This document shows positions 16,647-24,380 of a DNA stretch of 64,000 nt, piece by piece; the first letter of the stretch is position 1, and each line of letters opens with the position of its first letter. Source of the stretch: Berkiella sp963803015 (GTDB lineage Bacteria > Pseudomonadota > Gammaproteobacteria > Berkiellales > Berkiellaceae); assembly GCA_963803015.1 (NCBI GenBank), contig CAWDKV010000003.1:124001-188000 (forward strand). The letters are read 5' to 3'. The translations under genes were made by a program, and so were the position numbers. Below the pieces are notes generated by a model. That model saw only the letters and a list, made by a program, of their open reading frames with translations. It was not told where the DNA came from and did not search any database.

Positions 16647-18467
16647 ATGATTAACAACCAAGAATTAGCAGCATATACACCCAGAGAGGTGATGCTCTTT
16701 TTTGATAGAGTTAAACTCATTACCCCTGGATTTAATCAACTCCTTTCTGTAGCTCAAAAAATATCTCATCCTACTGTACAAAGCAGCATTGTTACTTTGC
16801 ATAAGCTGTTTGCTGAGTTGAGTGATTTGAGTCTTTCTATGAATAAAGATACCAGAGATCTCGAAAATAAAATCGAGCAAGCCAGAATACTCTTGGTGCA
16901 TATCAAGCAAAATTTAACTGTTCTTTTCGAGGAGATAAAAAGCAGTAAAACTGAGGGGTTGAAGTTATTTCTAGAAAGTATTGATGAGATCACCCTTTCA
17001 AGTAATTTCTTAGTTCGACCCGTTGGTTTGAAAGAGATGGTCTGGTTAGTCAGTTATAAATTAAATGCGTTGCAATCTCAAAAATCTACAGATGTTTTTC
17101 AAAATGAGATAAAACAGCTTTTACAATCTTTGTTGATTGAACTGAGAAAATATAAAGAAGGCAACATTAGCCCTATCGACAATGTTGTTTTTTTGACCTC
17201 GCAATTTATTGAAAAACATCCAGATAAAATAAAAGAACTGCCTTGGATCCAGGGAGTGAACCAAGAAGGTCAAATCATGCAAAAGCGATCGCAGGCTAAT
17301 AAGCTAAGAGAGCAATTAGATGAGATATATACTGAATTGTTAGGTAAAAAAAACCAAGCAGAGTTATCTCATGTCAAGAAATTAAAAGAATTGACTAAAA
17401 AATATAGAGTAGAAAAAAAGAATATAAAAGAACCAACGACCGCTTTTGGAAAAGGATGGAAAAAATTCAAAGCGACGATTTCCTATTTTAATTTGGCAAA
17501 AGATGAAAGAAAAGCCAAATTCTTTAAGAAGAAAGCGCTATTGAATGAAGATTTAAAAAAGCAGCTGCACTCTTTGACGACTGAGCATCATCAAAAATAT
17601 CATGAACGCATAGGATATCTAGAAGATGGTTTTCGCAGAATAGAAAAAGAGGTCTCTCGTCTTGATTCTCATTATGTTAATGCAGTTGTGATGCCATTAT
17701 CTTTTCAGAGTCACAGACAGATAAAAGAGCTGATAGTGAAAAATGGCGGGATGATGATTGGTGGATTGGCACAAAACAAGGTGGTAGCTTTAGGTTCATC
17801 TAATGGATTATGTTACGGTTTTACTAAAGCTTGGATTTTATTGATGAATACTTTACGAGGAAAAGGTCTTGAAGATTATGAAATGATAGATGCTTTGAAT
17901 TTATATGGTAAAAAATCAGAAGAGGTTAAAACACAAGCCATAGGAGAAGTTAATTCCTTAGTTTTAAATGAGAAAGTATATCAATATTATGATGAGCAAC
18001 ATCGAGATAGATCTCGAGCCAAAGTAAAGAAAAACATTGCTATAAGTGGTTCTTTTCCTGCAAAAGCGCTGGCGACACTAGAAGAAACACAGCCTCCTTC
18101 TCTTATCATCACTATTAAAAATAATGATGAGGGTTCTCATGCTATTGGATTGGCAAAAACAAATCATGGATTATGGTTTCATGATTCCAATTATACGTGT
18201 GTTTATTTCCCTTTTGATAAGGAAGGATATGCTGAGAAGAATTTTGTTACATTTTTAGAAAATTATCTTAAAACAATTTACCCTAAATATACGATTGGAA
18301 CATTTATTTCTTTAGGAAATACGCTCGATCCTACTTTAGTGCAAGAAGATTATCGGCATCAAAATTGGAGCCCTAGTTATCTTTTATCAAAACAAATCCC
18401 AGCACATCCTCAAAACGATGCCCCTCATGTCAGCCATCATAGAAAGCCTCCCAAATTAGAAAGATAA
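16647..18467 (+). CDS. Putative C58 (YopT-like) cysteine protease effector
   Basis: 606 residues. The first ~340 are helical and charged, with coiled-coil stretches (about 210-340, KNQAELSHVKKLKELTKKY). The C-terminal domain carries a pattern like clan CA/C58 proteases: SSNGLCYGFTKAWILLM (C389 with Trp six residues later), EGSHAIGLAK (H498) and GLWFHDSNYTCVYFP (D513). Order C-H-D, spacing and the D-S-N motif before an aromatic strand fit YopT/AvrPphB relatives. No signal peptide. It follows the Fic gene by 43 bases and may share its transcript. The family call is from motif reading only. Confidence 0.62.
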   Translation: MINNQELAAYTPREVMLFFDRVKLITPGFNQLLSVAQKISHPTVQSSIVTLHKLFAELSDLSLSMNKDTRDLENKIEQARILLVHIKQNLTVLFEEIKSSKTEGLKLFLESIDEITLSSNFLVRPVGLKEMVWLVSYKLNALQSQKSTDVFQNEIKQLLQSLLIELRKYKEGNISPIDNVVFLTSQFIEKHPDKIKELPWIQGVNQEGQIMQKRSQANKLREQLDEIYTELLGKKNQAELSHVKKLKELTKKYRVEKKNIKEPTTAFGKGWKKFKATISYFNLAKDERKAKFFKKKALLNEDLKKQLHSLTTEHHQKYHERIGYLEDGFRRIEKEVSRLDSHYVNAVVMPLSFQSHRQIKELIVKNGGMMIGGLAQNKVVALGSSNGLCYGFTKAWILLMNTLRGKGLEDYEMIDALNLYGKKSEEVKTQAIGEVNSLVLNEKVYQYYDEQHRDRSRAKVKKNIAISGSFPAKALATLEETQPPSLIITIKNNDEGSHAIGLAKTNHGLWFHDSNYTCVYFPFDKEGYAEKNFVTFLENYLKTIYPKYTIGTFISLGNTLDPTLVQEDYRHQNWSPSYLLSKQIPAHPQNDAPHVSHHRKPPKLER

Positions 18468-18484
18468 TCTGCCTTACGCCAAAA

Positions 18485-18512
18485 ATTCATCTGCGAAGGG
18501 CATATATATGAC
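18485..18512 (+). repeat. Fragment of the palindromic GGGTATA repeat family
   Basis: AATTCATCTGCGAAGGGCAT followed by ATATATGA is nearly identical to the right arm of the element at 42060-42203 and to the inverted arm at 48506. Only one arm is present, so this looks like a truncated copy lying in the gap before the FadL-type gene. Confidence 0.6.
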
Positions 18513-18611
18513 AAAACCGAAATAATCACTTATAGGTTAAAGAACAGTAGTCTCCCGTGACATCACTTTCGCATTTAACTAACATTTGATAATGATAGGG
18601 ATATCGGCGTC

Positions 18612-19889
18612 ATGAATATTTTTAAGCCCTATGTAAAACGAACACTGATTACAGTATTCGCTTTGCTCTGTACGAGTCCTACATTTGCGGGTGGACTGAT
18701 TGTTTATGAAATAGGGACACCGGATATGGGATTAGCGAGTGCAGGATATGCTGCACGAGCGCAAGATGCAGCCACCGTGATGACCAATCCTGCAGGCATG
18801 ACGCGTCTTTGTCGTAGTGAGTTGATGTTAGGACCAGAAGTCCTTTATGGCCATCTTAGATTTTCTCCTGATTCGAGTACGACTATCCCAGGTAATGATG
18901 GCGGAAACGGTATAGGCTGGTTTCCGGGAGGAGGGGCGTATTATGTTAATGCTGGATCCGCTAATTGGAAATGGGGACTAGGTGTTTATGGCAATTTCGG
19001 TACAGTCTTAACCTACAACGGCGATTGGGTGGGAAGATATCATGCGACTAAAGCTACTTTACTTGATATAACAATAGCCCCTGCGCTTGCTTATCGCATC
19101 AATGGGATGTGGTCTATTGGTGCTGCTTTGAATACAGTTTATGGCATGTTGTCGACTACAGGCGCGGTCAATAATGATCCCTTAGGTTTTTTTAATACCC
19201 CTGATGGCCAGTTTAAAGTAAAAGATGAAACCTGGAGTTTTGGCGGCACCTTTGGCGTGTTATTCGAACCAACAGATTTTACGCGCTTTGGTATAACTTA
19301 TACTACCAAAACGGAGCTCAATTTTTCGAGTAAACTCCGCTTAACTGATACCCTCCCCGTTATTATCCCAGGTGGGAGCTTTACTACACCTTTGGATCTT
19401 GCCATGCAAGTACCGCAAGGTGTGATGGCGAGTTTTTTCCACGAGCTCAATGCGTGCTGGTCAATTTTAGGTAATTTAGGTTGGCAGGATTGGAGTGAAT
19501 TTGGCAGAATTGATGTAGACGTAGGCTCTGCGCACCCGGCAAGCTTTACAACCGATATACAATCTAAAGATACTTGGCATATCGCTTTGGGTGCACAGTA
19601 TGACTTGTCAAAGACTTGGCGACTTTCATTTGGGACAGCTTATGATACCAAAATGCTGCCAGATTCCTCCCTATCCGTGACTTTGCCGGTGTCTGATGCT
19701 TGGCGATTGGGTTTTGGCGTACAATATTTTATGTGTAAGAATTTTGATATGGGTTTTGGTTACACTTTAGTTTGGTCGGGTGATTTGCCTATTGATCAAA
19801 GAGGCGGGGTTCTGCTTGGTCATTTAGAGGGCAGTTTTGATAATACTTCTATTCAGTATTTTGGGATTAATTTTAATTTCAAATTATGA
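18612..19889 (+). CDS. FadL/OMPP1/TodX-family outer membrane transporter
   Basis: A 425-residue outer-membrane beta-barrel that passes long-chain fatty acids or other hydrophobic molecules. A signal peptide ends near PTFAGG. The N-terminal hatch region has the family pattern GLASAGYAARAQDAATVMTN-PAGMTRL. Alternating strands run to a C-terminal aromatic/leucine-ended strand (YFGINFNFKL). The next gene starts 20 bases downstream and probably shares its transcript. Confidence 0.88.
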   Translation: MNIFKPYVKRTLITVFALLCTSPTFAGGLIVYEIGTPDMGLASAGYAARAQDAATVMTNPAGMTRLCRSELMLGPEVLYGHLRFSPDSSTTIPGNDGGNGIGWFPGGGAYYVNAGSANWKWGLGVYGNFGTVLTYNGDWVGRYHATKATLLDITIAPALAYRINGMWSIGAALNTVYGMLSTTGAVNNDPLGFFNTPDGQFKVKDETWSFGGTFGVLFEPTDFTRFGITYTTKTELNFSSKLRLTDTLPVIIPGGSFTTPLDLAMQVPQGVMASFFHELNACWSILGNLGWQDWSEFGRIDVDVGSAHPASFTTDIQSKDTWHIALGAQYDLSKTWRLSFGTAYDTKMLPDSSLSVTLPVSDAWRLGFGVQYFMCKNFDMGFGYTLVWSGDLPIDQRGGVLLGHLEGSFDNTSIQYFGINFNFKL

Positions 19890-19908
19890 TTTTTGAGAAA
19901 AAAAGACA

Positions 19909-21303
19909 ATGAACAAAAATATTTACGCTATGATGTTAGGGGCCTTTTTAGGGGTATTGACGCCTCACATCAGCATGGCGGCAATGAGTGAAGATGAAGC
20001 CTTAAAATTAGGGACTCAAGCCTATATCTATGGTTATCCATTGGTGACGATGGATCTGACCAGAAAAGTCATGACGAATGTTGAAGTGCCTGAAAAAACA
20101 CGCGCGCCAATGGGACAATTTTTGAATGCGCGTGAATATCCAGATGCTTCTTTCAAGGATGTGACAACACCTAATGCCGATACACTTTATTCTTTTGCAT
20201 GGCTCTCTCTTTCTAAAGAGCCGTACATTTTACACTTGCCAGATGAAAAAGATCGGTATTATTTGATGCCGATGTTAAGTGGATGGACCGATATTTTTGA
20301 AGTCCCGGGCACTCGTACCACTGGAACAAAAGCGCAAGATTATGCCATTGTTGGTCCAATGTGGAAGGGAGATTTACCCAAAGGGGTCAAGGAAATAAAA
20401 GCGCCTACCAATATGGTTTGGATAATAGGCCGTACCTATTGTGATGGCACGCCTGAAGATTATGTCAAAGTCCATGCTATTCAAGATCAATATAAAGTAA
20501 CGCCCTTGAGTGCTTATGGTAAGCCTTATACCCCTCCTAAAGGAACGGTTGATCCCAGTATTGATATGAAAACGCCGGTACGAGATCAAGTCAATGCCAT
20601 GGCTGCGGCAAGCTTTTTCAAAAAATTAGCGCAATTAATGCAAGATAATCCGCCTGCAAAAGCCGATGCACCAATGGTTGAAAAACTCAAAAAGCTAGGC
20701 ATTGTGCCAGGTGTTGCCTTTGATATCAGCAAGCTTGATGCCAATGCGGTAAAAGGTTTAAATCAATCTGTGAAAGCTGGCCTTGAGAAAATAAAAGAAC
20801 AGGAAAAAGTGGGCGGTATTGATAAAAATGGTTGGCTCTTTAGTTTGAAAACAGGGGTGTATGGCACGGACTATTTACAACGCGCCTTTATCACAGCTGT
20901 TGGCTTAGGGGCGAACCTCCCAGAAGATGCGGTTTATCCTATGGCGCATGTGGATAGTAAGGGTAAACGATTAAATGGTGCCAATAAATATGTGATTCAT
21001 TTTGCCAAAGAAAAAATGCCTCCTGTAAAAGGATTTTGGTCTTTAACCATGTATGATGAGCAAATGTTTTTTGTGCAAAACCCACTTAATAAATACACGG
21101 TGAGCCCACGCAATCATTTGACATTCAATCAAGATGGCTCGCTTGATCTCTATGTGCAACATGACTCCCCAGGTAAAGAAAAAGAGAATAATTGGTTACC
21201 CGCACCTACTGGTAACTTTAATTTGATGTTCCGTTTTTATTGGCCTGAGGAGCCAATTATAAAAGGCAAATGGAATCCACCTGGCGTTGAAATGGTAAAA
21301 TAA
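19909..21303 (+). CDS. Periplasmic DUF1254/DUF1214 protein
   Basis: 464 residues with a signal peptide (MNKNIYAMMLGAFLGVL... ending SMAA). The DUF1254 part shows the typical start TQAYIYGYPLVTMDLTR and NADTLYSFAWLSLS; the C-terminal DUF1214 part shows GFWSLTMYDEQMFF, and LQRAFITAVGLGANLPEDA before it. The family's biochemical function is not established; members are exported and often near lipid or stress genes. Here it follows a FadL-type porin closely, suggesting a shared envelope role. Confidence 0.85.
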   Translation: MNKNIYAMMLGAFLGVLTPHISMAAMSEDEALKLGTQAYIYGYPLVTMDLTRKVMTNVEVPEKTRAPMGQFLNAREYPDASFKDVTTPNADTLYSFAWLSLSKEPYILHLPDEKDRYYLMPMLSGWTDIFEVPGTRTTGTKAQDYAIVGPMWKGDLPKGVKEIKAPTNMVWIIGRTYCDGTPEDYVKVHAIQDQYKVTPLSAYGKPYTPPKGTVDPSIDMKTPVRDQVNAMAAASFFKKLAQLMQDNPPAKADAPMVEKLKKLGIVPGVAFDISKLDANAVKGLNQSVKAGLEKIKEQEKVGGIDKNGWLFSLKTGVYGTDYLQRAFITAVGLGANLPEDAVYPMAHVDSKGKRLNGANKYVIHFAKEKMPPVKGFWSLTMYDEQMFFVQNPLNKYTVSPRNHLTFNQDGSLDLYVQHDSPGKEKENNWLPAPTGNFNLMFRFYWPEEPIIKGKWNPPGVEMVK

Positions 21304-21311
21304 ATTTCGGG

Positions 21312-21334
21312 CCTTCGCCCTTTGGGGGCGAAGG
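21312..21334 (+). terminator. Hairpin after the DUF1254 gene
   Basis: CCTTCGCCC and GGGCGAAGG form a 9-bp GC-rich stem with a 5-base loop. No T-tract follows, so termination may be weak or Rho-aided. Confidence 0.45.
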
Positions 21335-21451
21335 TACACGCACTTTCAAAAAAATCTTCAATCAAATAAGCTAGAGCAGCACAAGCCATTGACTTAGTTA
21401 TGGTGATTTATTAATATCGCAGGACTTTATTAAAACCGTTGAGATGATTGA

Positions 21452-22732
21452 ATGAATTCTTTAAAAGGTGTTGCCACATTCTTTAACCCAAGAAATTCCC
21501 AAGTAAAATCAAGAGATTCTCTCCTGCCTCAGCTTGAAGCCCACTCTCGTGTAACGCCACGTTCTCCTGATGAAGAAGCTTCTCTTAGCTCATGGCGAAA
21601 AATGCTAGATGAACATAGAGTTGCTAAATTAAAAGCAGAAGCGCAAAAAAGCCTCAATAAAGAGGGGCTGCCTTTTGATGAAAAAACCTTAAAAGAAATC
21701 ATGTGGGAAATTTTTACCACAAACACGCAGAAGGTAAAAAGAGATGCAACACGTCCTTTTTCAGTCATTTCGGATAAAAAAGGCACACCTTATGCGATTT
21801 TTCGCGGCATATTGGGTAAAGGTGCTTTTGGTAAAGTAAAATTAGTGCAAAATTTACAGACCAAGGAATTTGCAGTCGTAAAAGTTTGCACCCAAAATTG
21901 TGAAAAAGAAGGCTCTTTTTTAAAGAAAAGAAATTTACTTCGAGGTAAGCAAGAACGAGATAATAAAAAGGGCGGCAAAAAATATTATTTATTTATCGAC
22001 TTGCTTCCTGGCATAACAGTATATGATTTTTATAATCTTCTGAGTTTAAGCAAAGAAGAACTCACGGATAAGCAACAGGCACAATTATTAGTTGCTCTTT
22101 TAAAAGCTGCTGTCAAGTTAATGAAAGCAGATATTCGTCATACTGATTTACATGCTGGAAATGTGCTTATCGACCCGCTGACCTGGCGGGCGAATATTGT
22201 TGATTTTGGTTTAGTACAAGATCTCTCAGGTGAGCAAAATAAAGATGTTTTTTATAGTGGAAATTTACAATCCGTTCTTTGTTTTCCTATTTTAAAAAAT
22301 TACATTACCAATCCAAAATTGAAAGCATTGGTAGAGAGCTTAAAGGACGCGAATACACATGTTATTGCTAGAACAAAAGAGACCATTAAGCGCATTGAAA
22401 AAGAATTTTTGGATTATGAAATAGATAATGGAATTTCATCAACCCTGTTAATGAAATATGCTATAAAAGGGCAGCGTTATGATCTACTTCAGTTTTTGTT
22501 AAAGGATTTTGTGAATCCTGATTGCAACATAAATGAGACGATTGATTTCTTCTCTTATTTGAATAAAGATAAGCAGGTTGAATTAAAATGTAATACTAAT
22601 ATTCTTCCTCAATATTCTTTTATGGAATATTTACTTAAGGGAAATAAAAAAGATTATATGCCTAAAGAGATATTGGATATTGCAGATAAAAACCTTTTTC
22701 TTGCGAATAAAAAACGCAAGTTGTTTTTATGA
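21452..22732 (+). CDS. Eukaryotic-like Ser/Thr protein kinase
   Basis: A 426-residue protein with a recognisable kinase core: Gly-rich loop GKGAFGKV (122-129), the ATP-anchoring Lys in FAVVKV (K144), catalytic loop H230-T-D-L-H-A-G-N237 (HxDLxxxN), and D251-F-G metal motif in VDFGLVQDL. All key residues are present, so it should be active. About 110 residues precede and about 150 follow the core. The catalytic loop with H-A-G-N is of the lipopolysaccharide-kinase/RIO-like type rather than the standard HRDLKPEN. No signal peptide or membrane helix. The last 4 bases overlap the yaiI start. A host-directed effector kinase is plausible. Confidence 0.78.
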   Translation: MNSLKGVATFFNPRNSQVKSRDSLLPQLEAHSRVTPRSPDEEASLSSWRKMLDEHRVAKLKAEAQKSLNKEGLPFDEKTLKEIMWEIFTTNTQKVKRDATRPFSVISDKKGTPYAIFRGILGKGAFGKVKLVQNLQTKEFAVVKVCTQNCEKEGSFLKKRNLLRGKQERDNKKGGKKYYLFIDLLPGITVYDFYNLLSLSKEELTDKQQAQLLVALLKAAVKLMKADIRHTDLHAGNVLIDPLTWRANIVDFGLVQDLSGEQNKDVFYSGNLQSVLCFPILKNYITNPKLKALVESLKDANTHVIARTKETIKRIEKEFLDYEIDNGISSTLLMKYAIKGQRYDLLQFLLKDFVNPDCNINETIDFFSYLNKDKQVELKCNTNILPQYSFMEYLLKGNKKDYMPKEILDIADKNLFLANKKRKLFL

Positions 22733-23178
22733 AAATACTGGTTGATGCAGATGCTTGCCCTAAACCTATCAAAGAAATTTTATATCGGGTAGCAAAAAGG
22801 GTCAAACTTGCCACTACTTTCTTTGCTAATCAGCCCTTGTGGGTGCCGCCCTCGCCTTATCTTAAATTTGTATTGGCGCCGCCTGGTTTTGATGAGGCTG
22901 ATAAAATCATTGTAGAGCGGGTGGAACCTGGTGATCTTGTTATCACGGCAGATATTCCCTTAGCGGCTGCGACAATAGAAAAAGGCGGTTTTGCTCTCAA
23001 TCCCAGAGGGGAGTTTTATACCAAAGAAAATATTCAGCAGAGACTATCTCTTCGTAATTTCATGGAAACATTAAGGGACTCAGGACAACTTACAGGTGGG
23101 CCTGCTGCGCTCAATACCACTAACCATCAATTATTTGCCAACGCTTTAGATCGTTTTGTCGCGAAACACACGAAATAA
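22729..23178 (+). CDS. yaiI: YaiI/YqxD family protein (DUF188)
   Basis: A 149-residue cytoplasmic protein of the YaiI/YqxD family, predicted to have a PIN-like nuclease fold. Conserved acidic residues are visible in MKILVDADACPKPIKEILY, GFDEADKIIVERVEPGDLVITADIPLA (split around residue 60) and the C-terminal motif LTGGPAALNTTNHQLFANALD. Its ATG overlaps the stop of the kinase gene by four bases, so it is translationally coupled. Precise substrate is unknown. Confidence 0.88.
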   Translation: MKILVDADACPKPIKEILYRVAKRVKLATTFFANQPLWVPPSPYLKFVLAPPGFDEADKIIVERVEPGDLVITADIPLAAATIEKGGFALNPRGEFYTKENIQQRLSLRNFMETLRDSGQLTGGPAALNTTNHQLFANALDRFVAKHTK

Positions 23179-23274
23179 GTAAAATTAAACAGTGGATATA
23201 ATTGAGTCTATACTCTAATCAGGATCTTTTTCCTATTCAATTTGGCATCTCAACTAAATACATGGATGAGTTAG

Positions 23275-24342
23275 ATGAACACAACCTTATTTAAAAGAAA
23301 ATTTATTGTATGGAGCGCTCTTCTCGTCATATCAGGCGCTGCAATTTTTGCTATGCAACATGCCCGCCAAGTCCATGTTGCGGATAATACCCCTTTAGGA
23401 ATGAAATGGATCCCCCATGGTACCTTTACGATGGGCTCGGATGATGCCAAAAGTATGCCAAATGAAAAGCCGGCTCACCAAGTAGAAGTCGATGGCTTTT
23501 GGATGGACTCCCATTTAGTTACCAATGCGGAATTTCAAAAATTTGTAGAGAAAACGGGCTATGTCACGACCGCTGAGCAAAAGCCGGAATGGGAAGAGCT
23601 GAAAAAGCAATTACCACCAGACACCCCGAGACCGGACGACAGCTTGTTAGTACCCGGTTCTTTGGTATTTACCCCACCTGATCATGCGGTACCGCTTCAC
23701 CATCTCAATGCCTGGTGGAGTTGGGTGAAAGGGGCTAATTGGCGCCATCCTGAAGGCCCTGAGAGCGATTTAACGGGAAGAGACAATCATCCGGTTGTAC
23801 ATGTCTCATGGGATGATGCTAATGCTTATGCTAAATGGGTGGGCAAGCGCTTACCAACAGAAGCCGAATGGGAATATGCCGCACGCGGTGGTTTAGAAGG
23901 AAAACGTTTTCCATGGGGGGATGAATTTAAACCTAATGGCAAGCATATGGCCAACACCTTCCAAGGCAAATTTCCGCACCAAGCGGAAGCTGAAGATGGA
24001 TTCACCGGTACCTCTCCGGTCAAATCTTACCCTGCTAATGGCTATGGCCTTTATGATGTCGTAGGGAATGTTTGGGAGTGGACCAGTGATTGGTATCACG
24101 TGGCGGCTAATCAGCAGCTCTCAGAGCATGGTACGTGTAAGAATCCACAAGGCCCAGCGCAGAGTTTTGATCCTGCGATGCCTTATGCGCTTTCCCATGT
24201 GATCAAAGGCGGATCTTATCTTTGTCACGTTGATTATTGTGAAAGTTACCGGCCAAGTGCCAGAAGAGGGCAAACGCCTGATACTGGCACTTCTCACTTA
24301 GGGTTTAGGTTGGTTCTCTCACCAGAGAAAAAGCCGGCATAA
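23275..24342 (+). CDS. Formylglycine-generating enzyme (SUMF1/FGE family)
   Basis: 355 residues with an N-terminal signal anchor (residues 12-28), so it acts outside the cytoplasm. The FGE fold is clear: PHGTFTMGSDDAKSMPNEKP, VTNAEFQKFVEKTGYVTTAE, LPTEAEWEYAARGG, and GNVWEWTSDWY. The C-terminal signature GGSYLCHVDYCESYR retains both cysteines (C317 and C322) that bind copper in true aerobic FGEs, which oxidise a sulfatase Cys to formylglycine. Most bacterial homologs lack them, so genuine FGE activity is likely. No sulfatase is in the window. Confidence 0.85.
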   Translation: MNTTLFKRKFIVWSALLVISGAAIFAMQHARQVHVADNTPLGMKWIPHGTFTMGSDDAKSMPNEKPAHQVEVDGFWMDSHLVTNAEFQKFVEKTGYVTTAEQKPEWEELKKQLPPDTPRPDDSLLVPGSLVFTPPDHAVPLHHLNAWWSWVKGANWRHPEGPESDLTGRDNHPVVHVSWDDANAYAKWVGKRLPTEAEWEYAARGGLEGKRFPWGDEFKPNGKHMANTFQGKFPHQAEAEDGFTGTSPVKSYPANGYGLYDVVGNVWEWTSDWYHVAANQQLSEHGTCKNPQGPAQSFDPAMPYALSHVIKGGSYLCHVDYCESYRPSARRGQTPDTGTSHLGFRLVLSPEKKPA

Positions 24343-24380
24343 ATTCAGCATGGCCTAGCCCGAGAGGCTAGGCCACAAGC

